Assembly (NCBI RefSeq): GCF_021647475.1
Contig: NZ_JAKIUR010000017.1
Location: forward strand, 1-51,678
From: Lutibacter sp.
Lineage (GTDB): Bacteria; Bacteroidota; Bacteroidia; Flavobacteriales; Flavobacteriaceae
DNA: 51,678 nucleotides
Direction: 5' to 3'
The notes below the pieces were generated by a model that was not told the origin of the DNA, did not search any database, and worked only from the letters and a program-made list of their open reading frames with translations. The position numbers were made by a program, and so were the translations under genes. Positions 8,322 through 16,682 of the stretch are shown piece by piece (within the stretch, counting starts at the first letter, position 1; each line of letters begins with the position of its first letter).

Positions 8322-9167
8322 ATGAAAAAAATAAACATATTACTTGTAGTGCTTGTAGTACTTGCAAGTTGCAGCGGAAACAGTCAAAATAAATTAAAAC
8401 GATACAATGTAAAATCGGCCATAATACAATATAACATAACTACTTCAGGAAAAACTTTTGGAAGTACCATTAAAGGATCAGGTACAGAAAATTTATATTT
8501 TAAAGATTGGGGAGCTGTAGAACTGACTGAAGAAAAATCAACTCAAACAACTATCACAAAAATATTTGGTAGAGGCAAAACTAAAACAACAAATACACAT
8601 ACTGTTAAAAAGCTAGATAATGGAGAAAGTTACCTTGCTGATTTTGATAAAAAAACAATCTATCTAACTAGAGATTTAGCAATGGATATGATGAAACAAA
8701 GTAATACAGATGCAGGTGAAGCAGGCAAAAGTATGTTAGAGTCTATAGGTGGTAAAAAAGTTGGAAATGAAAATTTTATGGGGTACAAATGTGAGGTGTG
8801 GAGCGTACCAGGAGGGAAACAATGGATGCACAAAGGAGTTGTATTAAAATTACAAATGAAAATACTTGGTATTACAACTGTAAAAGAAGCAACAAGTGTA
8901 AAAATAAATGTTTCTGTACCAGACTCAAACTTTAAACTTCCTAATTTCCCTATCCAAAAAATGGAAGGATATAGAAGTAATGATGAGTACAATGATGATA
9001 TGGAAGAAATGGATGCAAACATGGGTAAAATTCAAAATTTATCCTTTGAAGAATGGAAAAAAATGGCAACTAAAAATGATTCTGAAATGAAAAACATGAG
9101 CGATGAAGAATTGCATCAAACGTATGATATGATTCAGAAAATGATAAAAATGAGAAGAGGAAATTAA
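8322..9167 (+). CDS. Lipoprotein, DUF4412-like
   Basis: The 281-residue product carries a signal peptide with a lipobox (VVLASC, Cys17), so it is a probable lipoprotein. Early in the mature part is RYNVKSAIIQYNITTSGKT, a motif echoed at the same place in the next protein. A middle segment, MGYKCEVWSVPGGKQWMHKG, resembles DUF4412-type envelope proteins. The C-terminal 70 residues are Met-, Lys- and acid-rich (DDMEEMDANMGKIQ, KMIKMRRGN) and probably helical. The start has an A-rich upstream stretch rather than a Shine-Dalgarno, which is normal here. It sits 29 bases after the lipocalin-like gene and 9 before the next, which indicates one operon. The function is unknown. Confidence 0.75.
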   Translation: MKKINILLVVLVVLASCSGNSQNKLKRYNVKSAIIQYNITTSGKTFGSTIKGSGTENLYFKDWGAVELTEEKSTQTTITKIFGRGKTKTTNTHTVKKLDNGESYLADFDKKTIYLTRDLAMDMMKQSNTDAGEAGKSMLESIGGKKVGNENFMGYKCEVWSVPGGKQWMHKGVVLKLQMKILGITTVKEATSVKINVSVPDSNFKLPNFPIQKMEGYRSNDEYNDDMEEMDANMGKIQNLSFEEWKKMATKNDSEMKNMSDEELHQTYDMIQKMIKMRRGN

Positions 9168-9176
9168 GAAGTTGCT

Positions 9177-10280
9177 ATGAAAAAGATACTTCAATTATTT
9201 TTTTTAAGTATAGCTATTTCATCCTTTTCACAAGATTTTAAACCATACAAAGTAAAATCGGGTAAAATAGTGTATGAAAAAGTGCGATATTCAACGCATT
9301 CTGGGTTTTCATCTGTAAATGGTATTACAACAAGTTACAGTAAACAAGTGCCCTATGTTGTCGAACAAGTAATTTATTATTGGGATGAATTTGGAGATAT
9401 TGCTTTTGAAGAGATTTACCAAGTTTCCAAATTTGGAGGGAAACCACTTCCTGAAAAAGTAATAATAGCAGAACGATTATGGGTTGATGAACATCGTTAT
9501 TATTTCGATTTCAAAAAAAATAAAATAAGTGATGATCCATATCATTTACGTATAAAATGTAGAGAAAAATTTCAATATTATCAAATAATTGATTCTTGGA
9601 TTGAAACACTTTATATGGGCACTGAAAAATCAGGAACCAAAGAAATACTTGGTAAAAATGCAGATTATTATAAAATTGATAAGTTTCAAGATTTATATGC
9701 TTGGAAAGGTTTAATACTAAAAGATGAAAGTTTTTCAACCACAATAAAAGGAAAACGATTATACCCAAATAGAACAAAAATAGCCATAGAAATAGATACA
9801 CTTTTTAAAATTAATAAAAAACTATTCAAACCAATTTGGTTAAAAAGAGAAAAACTATACAATTCGTTAAATGGAAATAAAATTGGCGAATTACTAGATG
9901 CTCGCCAAGATTTACTCTATCAAGCAGATAATTTAAAAGGGTTTCAAATTCAAAAAAATGATATTTTAGTATTTGTAACCACAAAACTAAACTTAGGAAA
10001 ATTACAAATTTTAAATATTGATAAAAATAACAAACTACAAATAAAATATCAGTTATATACTAACAATGGATTTGAGTCTGACACTAGAGATTCTTTCAAA
10101 ATTAAAGATAGTTCTTTCGTAAATATGGATAATATTACTGATAAAAAAGCAGCAGCAACAGAACTCGATTTTAAATATGAAAACACACAATTAATTCCGC
10201 AAAATAATATTGGATTATACCTTTTAAAAGCGAGTAGAACAAAAACATTAGAAATCAAAAAATACCGTAGAAAACATTAA
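9177..10280 (+). CDS. Exported protein sharing domains with its neighbours
   Basis: No named family was recognised. The 367-residue protein has a signal peptide (LQLFFLSIAISSFSQ). Its mature start (FKPYKVKSGKIVYEKVRYS) resembles that of the lipoprotein just upstream (LKRYNVKSAIIQYNITTSG). Its C-terminal part (about 255-355), with LGKLQILNIDKNNKLQIKYQ, resembles the last domain of the OmpA-family protein (LGKMKILDVDKNDNHKLTIKY). The middle is rich in aromatic and Lys residues. It thus looks like a mosaic linked to two other members of the cluster. The start is 9 bases after the preceding stop. Confidence 0.75.
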   Translation: MKKILQLFFLSIAISSFSQDFKPYKVKSGKIVYEKVRYSTHSGFSSVNGITTSYSKQVPYVVEQVIYYWDEFGDIAFEEIYQVSKFGGKPLPEKVIIAERLWVDEHRYYFDFKKNKISDDPYHLRIKCREKFQYYQIIDSWIETLYMGTEKSGTKEILGKNADYYKIDKFQDLYAWKGLILKDESFSTTIKGKRLYPNRTKIAIEIDTLFKINKKLFKPIWLKREKLYNSLNGNKIGELLDARQDLLYQADNLKGFQIQKNDILVFVTTKLNLGKLQILNIDKNNKLQIKYQLYTNNGFESDTRDSFKIKDSSFVNMDNITDKKAAATELDFKYENTQLIPQNNIGLYLLKASRTKTLEIKKYRRKH

Positions 10281-10336
10281 ATAAAATAATCTAAAAGTTT
10301 AGTTGTCCCTTACTAACTTTTAATAAAAGTAAACTT

Positions 10337-12058
10337 ATGAAAAAAATAATTTTCATTTTAATAGCATTGTTTATATTTAAGCTTAATGCTCAAAATATGG
10401 AACCTGAATTTGAATATACTCCACCAGAAATTTTTTTTAAACAAATGTTTAAAGATCCAAGCGATCAATATTTAGTTGCTTGGAGTGGAGCAGTTAAAAT
10501 AGTTACTAAAAATAAATTAGGGGAAGAGGTTCAAATTAATGGAGCAATTGAACCTTTAGAAGACTATTTAAATTCCGAACTAACCAATTTAGCTCGCAGA
10601 CAATTTAAGTATAACTTAAATACGCCTCCAAAAAGGATTTCAACACCAGATAAAATAACTTGGGTTGGACATTGCGGATATAACCCTTATACAGGGGTAA
10701 CTTTTAACGATATAATGAATGGAGTTATAGCAGGTTGGCCACCTGAAATAACTTCAGAAGTTTGGGGATTGCACGTGTCAAAAAAAATCTCTGTAAAAGT
10801 AACCTATAAAAACGCTGAAACTGATAAAACTGAATTAATTTCAGTTTACTTTCACGCCAATTCTATTTTTTATTACCATAAAATTAAACCACAAAACTTA
10901 AAAGGAAAAATTACACGTGATGATAATTACAAAGCTTGTGGTAAAGTTAAAATGCATCGTTATGGACCTGGAAATAAAAAATTTAATGCTGATACAGAAG
11001 TTAAAGGTGGAGATTTTGAATTTAACAAAAAGTTGTTTTTGGGTGATTATCAAGTACAATACTTATGGGAAGATGGAACATTTCAAGTTTTAGAACAACA
11101 TATTGTTTATGATCCTTTTGGTGTTATTCCTGACGAATTAGAATACGAACTTGAAACTTTTGAAGGCGAAATAAGTGGTACGCTTGTAGATAAAGAAACA
11201 CACAAACCTATAAAAAATCAAAAAGTAAAGCTAAAACCTTTTTGTAGCGAATCTGAATTACCTGAAAAAGAAAAAAAAACTGATGGAGAAGGAAAATTTA
11301 AATTTACAGAAGTTCCTAATGGAGTTTATTATGTTGTAACAAAAGGAGCTCCAGATACAATGGCAGGTTTAACAAAAGATCCAACATTAAGATTAAGGGA
11401 AATTGAGGTTAAACAGAATTCTAAATACGATATCTACGCAACATACACCGCTTCAGGATTTGCCAAAGCAAAGCTTGTTTGGAGAGCAGCAACTATAAAG
11501 TTTCCTGAAGAAGATGAGACTCCTCAATTTTTTGATATGGTAGCTTTTAGAAATAGCGGAAATTACGATAATCCAACCGGAACCGATGGGGAACCTTTAG
11601 AAATACCCTACACAACAATTATTCCTGGCATTGGAAAACAAACGTTGTATGGTTGGCCTGAAAATGAAAGTGCAATTCCTGAAGTTATTTCAGTAAGCTC
11701 GTTAGGAGGTAAAGGTGTTTTTGCGGCGTTTAAAGTGTCTTTAGATGAAGATGCTCTAAACACTTGTAATATTTCACAAAATAACAACGGCCCTATTTAT
11801 TTAGATTTAAATTTTGATTTAACAGGAAGATATGTTAGAAGTGATGTTTGGCAACAAGTAGATGTTGGATGTAAAGAAGATAAAGAATGGAATATTACAA
11901 AAGGCAACTCTTTAAATGGCTATCCATTAGCTTTTAAACAACTTAAATTTACGGAAGCAGAGATTGAAAAATTTAAAAGCTCCGAAGAGTTTGAAAGAAT
12001 ACTGTCAAACGGAAAAGCGACTTTAAAAATCGAATTTAAATTATCAGAGAAAGAATAA
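10337..12058 (+). CDS. Exported protein with a carboxypeptidase-regulatory-like domain
   Basis: The 573-residue protein has a signal peptide (IIFILIALFIFKLNAQ). The N-terminal 270 residues are unassigned and include TWVGHCGYNPYTGVTFND and a Trp-Pro-Pro stretch. Residues 277-345 form an Ig-like carboxypeptidase-regulatory/Cna-B-type unit (GEISGTLVDKETHKPI...KTDGEGKFKFTEVPNGVYYV). The C-terminal half, unassigned, has two cysteine-containing segments (DALNTCNISQ, VDVGCKEDKEWN). Such regulatory-like units are common in Bacteroidota cell-surface proteins. It follows the previous gene by 56 bases and precedes the small lipoprotein by 25, so it is probably part of the same transcript. Confidence 0.75.
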   Translation: MKKIIFILIALFIFKLNAQNMEPEFEYTPPEIFFKQMFKDPSDQYLVAWSGAVKIVTKNKLGEEVQINGAIEPLEDYLNSELTNLARRQFKYNLNTPPKRISTPDKITWVGHCGYNPYTGVTFNDIMNGVIAGWPPEITSEVWGLHVSKKISVKVTYKNAETDKTELISVYFHANSIFYYHKIKPQNLKGKITRDDNYKACGKVKMHRYGPGNKKFNADTEVKGGDFEFNKKLFLGDYQVQYLWEDGTFQVLEQHIVYDPFGVIPDELEYELETFEGEISGTLVDKETHKPIKNQKVKLKPFCSESELPEKEKKTDGEGKFKFTEVPNGVYYVVTKGAPDTMAGLTKDPTLRLREIEVKQNSKYDIYATYTASGFAKAKLVWRAATIKFPEEDETPQFFDMVAFRNSGNYDNPTGTDGEPLEIPYTTIIPGIGKQTLYGWPENESAIPEVISVSSLGGKGVFAAFKVSLDEDALNTCNISQNNNGPIYLDLNFDLTGRYVRSDVWQQVDVGCKEDKEWNITKGNSLNGYPLAFKQLKFTEAEIEKFKSSEEFERILSNGKATLKIEFKLSEKE

Positions 12059-12083
12059 CATTTAATAAAAACACATAATAACC

Positions 12084-12560
12084 ATGAAAAACTTAACAAA
12101 ACGAATTTTAGTGATCACACTAATTACTAGCTTATTTATTGCTTGCTCAGGCGAGAAAAAAAGAAACGACAACTTTTTACCACCTTTAAAAATTTCAATT
12201 GCTGATGAAATTAAAGGCGATACTGAACTAGTTGAAGTCATAAAATCTTCAGAAAAAGCACTGAATGAATTTTCAGATAATATTGAACAATTAGCGATTG
12301 AAGGAAAGGATGTTTTAAATAAAAAAGACGAAGATCAAACCTTAATGGATGGTTTAAAAGCAGGTAAATTAATGGTGCAATTTGTATCTAATAGTGCGAA
12401 AATGGCAAAATTAATGGAAGAATTTGATACTTATATGAATACAAGAAAAACACAAGGTTTAATAAATGATACCCAATTAAAAGCTTTAGAACAAGTAGGG
12501 ACAGCTTTTCAAAAAAGAATAAATCAAATTAACGAAAAGTATAAAAATTACTTTAACTAA
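12084..12560 (+). CDS. Small helical lipoprotein, unknown function
   Basis: The 158-residue product has a signal peptide with a lipobox (SLFIAC, Cys21). The mature part is Lys/Glu/Asn-rich and predicted almost wholly helical, with heptad-like leucines (AKLMEEFDTYMNT, LEQVGTAFQKRINQINEKY). This suggests a coiled coil or four-helix bundle on the inner face of the outer membrane. No family was recognised. It closes the accessory block: a hairpin pair follows about 155 bases downstream. Confidence 0.72.
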   Translation: MKNLTKRILVITLITSLFIACSGEKKRNDNFLPPLKISIADEIKGDTELVEVIKSSEKALNEFSDNIEQLAIEGKDVLNKKDEDQTLMDGLKAGKLMVQFVSNSAKMAKLMEEFDTYMNTRKTQGLINDTQLKALEQVGTAFQKRINQINEKYKNYFN

Positions 12561-12715
12561 TAATTTGAATTTAAAATTTTAATGCTAATGGCAAATCCAA
12601 ATACTAAAGAAGTTTAAATAAAACAGTAATTTAAAAAAATGTAAAAAGCAAGTAGAAAAAATTTTTGAAAAAGGATAAAGTTTCCCCACAAATCAATTTT
12701 ACTAACTAAATTAAT

Positions 12716-12774
12716 AATAAGGAACTACAAAACCATTATTTATAATTTAATTTCACTTCAAATAGTTCCTTATT
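12716..12774 (+). repeat. Perfect 12-bp inverted repeat with a 35-base loop
   Basis: AATAAGGAACTA (12716-12727) and TAGTTCCTTATT (12763-12774) are exact reverse complements. The element directly abuts a terminator hairpin, so both could belong to one small structured RNA or to a long terminator region. Confidence 0.6.
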
Positions 12775-12806
12775 AAAAAAGAGCACAAAAATTGTGCTCT
12801 TTTGCT
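12775..12806 (+). terminator. Intrinsic terminator after the secreted-protein block
   Basis: The sequence forms AAAAGAGCACAA paired with TTGTGCTCTTTT around a very short loop, then a further gctttt. The stem is strong for this AT-rich genome. The flanking A and T runs would let it work on either strand. Confidence 0.75.
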
Positions 12807-12898
12807 TTTAAAACTAACCTCAATAAAACCAATAGTTAAGCAATAATTGTTATTTTTAGTATGCTGATAATCAATATGATGCAATTATAGATAATTAA

Positions 12899-12930
12899 AC
12901 CTAACTTGTTAAAATGTTAAAAACTTAGGT
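12899..12930. promoter_or_regulatory. Imperfect dyad upstream of nrdB
   Basis: ACCTAACTTGTT and AAAAACTTAGGT are inverted with 10 of 12 positions matching, separated by eight bases, about 110 bases before nrdB. It could be an operator for control of ribonucleotide reductase, but no known motif such as a full NrdR box was recognised. Confidence 0.3.
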
Positions 12931-13038
12931 GTAAATGTGAATAAGTGCTCTTTTTTTTTGAGTATTTTTTTGCAATATTTGTTGCTCTCGATTTTTCCAA
13001 AATAATCGCAATTTATCAACTAAAAAAACCAAAAATAA

Positions 13039-14010
13039 ATGTCATTTATTGAACCTATTTTACAACCAAATAAAAATCGCTTCGTAATTTTTCCAATTCA
13101 ACACCAAGATATTTGGGAATGGTATAAAAAACAAGAAGCGAGTATTTGGACTGCTGAAGAAATAGATTTACATCAAGATGTTATTGATTGGGAAACAAAA
13201 TTAAATGATGATGAACGTTACTTTATCAAACATATTTTAGCTTTTTTTGCGGCTTCTGACGGAATTGTAAATGAAAATTTAGCTGAAAATTTTGTAAGTG
13301 AAGTACAATATACTGAAGCAAAATTCTTTTACGGATTTCAGTTAATGATGGAAAATATTCATTCTGAAGTCTATTCTTTATTAATTGACACCTACATTAA
13401 AAATGAAATTGAAAAAGACGAATTATTTACTGCTATAGACCATTTTCCAGCTATTAAAGAAAAAGCCGATTGGGCTTTAAAATGGATTGAAAGTGATAGT
13501 TTTGCAGAACGTTTAATTGCTTTTTCAGCTGTTGAAGGTATCTTTTTTTCAGGAAGTTTTTGTTCTATTTTTTGGATGAAAAAAAGAGGACTTTTACCTG
13601 GTTTAACCTTTTCAAATGAATTGATAAACAGAGATGAAGGTTTACACGCAGATTTTGCCGTGCATTTACACCAAAACCATATTGTAAAAAAAGTTCCAAA
13701 AGAGCGTATTACAGAAATTTTGATTGATGCACTAGACATAGAACGTGTATTTATTACAGAATCTTTACCAGTTAGTTTAATAGGAATGAACGCTAAATTA
13801 ATGACCCAATATTTAGAGTTTGTAACGGATAGATTGTTAGTGGAATACGGTTGTGAAAAAGTGTATAACGTTTCAAATCCGTTTGATTTTATGGAAATGA
13901 TTTCCTTAGAAGGGAAAACAAATTTCTTTGAAAAACGAGTTTCTGAATATCAAAAAGCAGGTGTAAAAAGCGGAGGAACAGGAAGCATTAGTTTTGATGC
14001 CGACTTCTAG
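13039..14010 (+). CDS. nrdB: Ribonucleoside-diphosphate reductase small subunit (class Ia)
   Basis: NrdB houses the di-iron centre and tyrosyl radical that start catalysis in the large subunit, for making dNTPs in the cytosol. The 323-residue protein has the core motif ENIHSEVYSLLID, giving ligands Glu105 and His108 and the radical Tyr112, in the E-x2-H-x3-Y spacing of E. coli E115/H118/Y122. The second helix pair supplies AVEGIFF and NRDEGLHADF for the remaining ligands. The C-terminal tail (GSISFDADF) fits the peptide that docks into NrdA. Length is typical for Bacteroidota. nrdA follows after a 218-base gap that holds a repeat element, so separate control of the subunits is possible. Confidence 0.96.
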   Translation: MSFIEPILQPNKNRFVIFPIQHQDIWEWYKKQEASIWTAEEIDLHQDVIDWETKLNDDERYFIKHILAFFAASDGIVNENLAENFVSEVQYTEAKFFYGFQLMMENIHSEVYSLLIDTYIKNEIEKDELFTAIDHFPAIKEKADWALKWIESDSFAERLIAFSAVEGIFFSGSFCSIFWMKKRGLLPGLTFSNELINRDEGLHADFAVHLHQNHIVKKVPKERITEILIDALDIERVFITESLPVSLIGMNAKLMTQYLEFVTDRLLVEYGCEKVYNVSNPFDFMEMISLEGKTNFFEKRVSEYQKAGVKSGGTGSISFDADF

Positions 14011-14026
14011 ATAATTAGAAAGTTAA

Positions 14027-14201
14027 AATTACGAATTATACAATTACCCTAATATATATAAATATTCGAAACTAATTATAGTTTAATTTGAGTTATTTAA
14101 CGCTGCCATTCCTGCGTACCAGCCTGTCGGCAGACAGAGGTAGGAATGACAAGATTCATAAAAAATTAATAAGAATTTACAATGCGAAATTATTCGTAAT
14201 T
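14027..14201. repeat. Inverted-repeat element between nrdB and nrdA
   Basis: The ends AATTACGAATTAT (14027-14039) and ATTATTCGTAATT (14189-14201) are near-perfect inverted copies (11 of 13). Inside lies a second palindrome: CATTCCT (14107-14113) with AGGAATG (14142-14148), and a GC-rich CTGTC-ggca-GACAG core. This resembles the short non-coding palindromic repeats that are frequent between flavobacterial genes. Confidence 0.6.
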
Positions 14202-14228
14202 CTAAATTCATAAATCATAAATCAAAAT

Positions 14229-16610
14229 ATGTTTGTACAAAAAAGAGACGGAAGAAAAGAACCTGTAATGTTTGATAAAATAACATCTAGAATACGAAAA
14301 ATGTGTTATGGTTTGAATAAATTGGTAGATCCCGTAAAGGTTGCTATGCGGGTTATTGAAGGTTTGTATGATGGTGTAACTACTTCAGAATTAGATAATT
14401 TAGCTGCTGAAATAGCAGCAACTATGACTGTTCAACACCCTGATTACGCAAAACTTGCTGCTCGTATTTCTGTTTCAAACTTACACAGAAATACCAAAAA
14501 ATCATTCTCAGAAGTAATGACAGATTTATATAAATATGTAAATCCACGTACTGGGAAAAAAGCACCACTATTATCTGATGAAACATATAAAGTTATCATG
14601 GATAATGCAGAAAAATTAGATTCTACTATTATCTACAATCGTGATTTTAGTTATGATTATTTTGGTTTTAAAACCTTAGAACGCTCTTACTTATTAAAAC
14701 TAAATGGAGAAATAGCTGAACGTCCTCAACATATGTTAATGCGTGTTGCTATTGGTATTCATCAAGAAGATATTGATGAAGCAATTGAGACTTATGAGTT
14801 AATGTCTAAAAAAATATTTACACATGCTACACCAACATTATTTAATTCAGGAACACCAAAACCTCAAATGTCATCGTGTTTCTTATTGCAAATTCAAGAT
14901 GATAGTATTGATGGAATTTACGACACGTTAAAACAGACTGCAAAAATATCCCAATCGGCTGGTGGTGTTGGCTTATCAATTCATAATGTTCGTGCAACAG
15001 GATCCTATATTAGAGGAACCAATGGTACTTCAAACGGAATAGTTCCGATGTTAAAAGTGTATAATGATACTGCGCGTTATGTAGATCAAGGTGGAGGTAA
15101 ACGTAAAGGTTCTTTTGCAATTTATATGGAACCTTGGCATGCAGATGTTTTCGATTTTTTAGATTTAAGAAAAAATACTGGAAAAGAAGAAATGCGTGCA
15201 CGCGATTTGTTTTATGCGATGTGGATTCCAGATTTATTTATGAAACGTGTGGAAGAAAATGGAGATTGGACGTTGATGTGCCCAAATGAATGTCCACATT
15301 TATTTGATACCTATGGAGATGAGTTTGAAAAATTATATACAGGGTACGAAAAAGTTGGAAAAGGAAGAAAAACAATTAAAGCACGTGATCTTTGGGAAAA
15401 AATATTAGAAGCGCAAATTGAAACTGGAAATCCGTATATGTTGTATAAAGATGCGGCAAACAGAAAATCAAACCAAAAGAATTTAGGCACCATTCGTTCT
15501 TCAAATTTATGTACTGAAATTATGGAATATACAGCAAAAGATGAAATTGCTGTTTGTAACTTAGCATCCATATCAATTCCTGTATTTGTTGAAGAAAATA
15601 AAGAAGGTGTAAAATTTTTCAACCATAAGAAACTCTTCAAAATAACTAAGAAAGTCACCAAAAATCTAGATACAGTTATTGATCGTAATTATTACCCAGT
15701 TAAAGAAGCAGAGAATTCAAATATTAGGCATAGACCAATTGGACTTGGGATTCAAGGTTTGGCAGATGTTTTTATTATGTTGCGATTTCCTTTTACAAGT
15801 GATGAAGCTAAAAAATTAAATCAAGAAATTTTCGAAACTATTTACTTTGCGGCTGTCACAGCTTCTATGGAAATGGCAAAAGTGAAAGAGCCCTATTCAA
15901 GTTTTAAAGGTTCTCCAATGTCTAAAGGAGAATTTCAGTTTAATATGTGGGGAGTATCAGAAGATGATTTAAGCGGACGATGGAATTGGAGTGCTTTGCG
16001 AAAAAAAGTAATGACACATGGAGTACGAAATTCATTATTAGTTGCACCAATGCCAACAGCTTCAACTTCACAAATATTAGGAAATAATGAAGCCTTTGAA
16101 CCATATACTTCAAATATTTACACGCGTAGAGTTTTAAGTGGAGAATTTATTGTTGTAAATAAACATTTATTAGAAGATTTAGTTGAACTAGATTTATGGG
16201 ATAACAAAATGAAAGAAGAGATTATGCGTGCAAATGGTTCTATCCAACATATTGATATAATACCACAAGAATTAAAGGAGTTGTATAAAACGGTTTGGGA
16301 AATGAGTATGAAAGATATTATTGATATGTCTCGTCAAAGAGGGTATTTTGTAGATCAATCACAATCACTAAACCTATTTATGCAAGACGCAAATTATGCC
16401 AAGTTAACCTCTATGCATTTTTATGCATGGAAAAGTGGTTTAAAAACAGGTATGTACTATCTACGTACTAAAAGTGCTGTAAATGCCATTCAGTTTACAG
16501 TATCAAAAGAAAAAAAGCAAAAAGAAAAACCGTTAACTCCTGAAGAATTAAAACAGCTTATTTTACAATCAAAAGAAAACCCAGATGATTGTTTAATGTG
16601 TGGATCATAA
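14229..16610 (+). CDS. nrdA: Ribonucleoside-diphosphate reductase large subunit (class Ia)
   Basis: NrdA reduces ribonucleoside diphosphates to the deoxy forms, using the radical from NrdB. The 793-residue protein starts with an ATP-cone allosteric domain (FVQKRDGRKEPVMFDKI, residues 2-90). The catalytic barrel holds the redox cysteine in KPQMSSCFLL (about 217), the N-x-C-x-E triad in SSNLCTEIMEY, the partner cysteine in EIAVCNLASISI, and the family signature APMPTASTSQILGNNE. The C-terminus carries a swinging CxxC pair (DDCLMCGS). All catalytic residues of the E. coli enzyme appear to be present. A bidirectional terminator follows. Confidence 0.96.
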   Translation: MFVQKRDGRKEPVMFDKITSRIRKMCYGLNKLVDPVKVAMRVIEGLYDGVTTSELDNLAAEIAATMTVQHPDYAKLAARISVSNLHRNTKKSFSEVMTDLYKYVNPRTGKKAPLLSDETYKVIMDNAEKLDSTIIYNRDFSYDYFGFKTLERSYLLKLNGEIAERPQHMLMRVAIGIHQEDIDEAIETYELMSKKIFTHATPTLFNSGTPKPQMSSCFLLQIQDDSIDGIYDTLKQTAKISQSAGGVGLSIHNVRATGSYIRGTNGTSNGIVPMLKVYNDTARYVDQGGGKRKGSFAIYMEPWHADVFDFLDLRKNTGKEEMRARDLFYAMWIPDLFMKRVEENGDWTLMCPNECPHLFDTYGDEFEKLYTGYEKVGKGRKTIKARDLWEKILEAQIETGNPYMLYKDAANRKSNQKNLGTIRSSNLCTEIMEYTAKDEIAVCNLASISIPVFVEENKEGVKFFNHKKLFKITKKVTKNLDTVIDRNYYPVKEAENSNIRHRPIGLGIQGLADVFIMLRFPFTSDEAKKLNQEIFETIYFAAVTASMEMAKVKEPYSSFKGSPMSKGEFQFNMWGVSEDDLSGRWNWSALRKKVMTHGVRNSLLVAPMPTASTSQILGNNEAFEPYTSNIYTRRVLSGEFIVVNKHLLEDLVELDLWDNKMKEEIMRANGSIQHIDIIPQELKELYKTVWEMSMKDIIDMSRQRGYFVDQSQSLNLFMQDANYAKLTSMHFYAWKSGLKTGMYYLRTKSAVNAIQFTVSKEKKQKEKPLTPEELKQLILQSKENPDDCLMCGS

Positions 16611-16629
16611 TGGTAATTATACAAAAACT

Positions 16630-16666
16630 AAAAAGCCCTATTTGAAGATTCAAATAGGGCTTTTTA
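16630..16666. terminator. Bidirectional terminator between nrdA and the PiT gene
   Basis: AAAAAGCCCTATTTGAA pairs with the following TTCAAATAGGGCTTTTT around a very short loop. The A run before and T run after serve both converging genes. Confidence 0.88.
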
Positions 16667-16682
16667 AATGATATTAAATCAA

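Larger units (their letters stand above)
12561..13038. other. Intergenic region between the secreted-protein block and nrdB
   Basis: No convincing reading frame is seen here. The first 150 bases are plain AT-rich DNA. They are followed by two adjacent hairpins (12716-12774 and 12775-12806), an imperfect dyad (12899-12930) and a T-rich stretch with TTTG and TATTTG sequences that probably holds the nrdB promoter. Confidence 0.7.

Noticed and set aside
12561..13038. Cobalamin or other riboswitch before nrdB
   Set aside because: The hairpins do not resemble known riboswitch cores, and the class Ia enzyme needs no B12.
14104..14150. CRISPR-like repeat
   Set aside because: It is a single palindrome without regularly spaced copies or cas genes.
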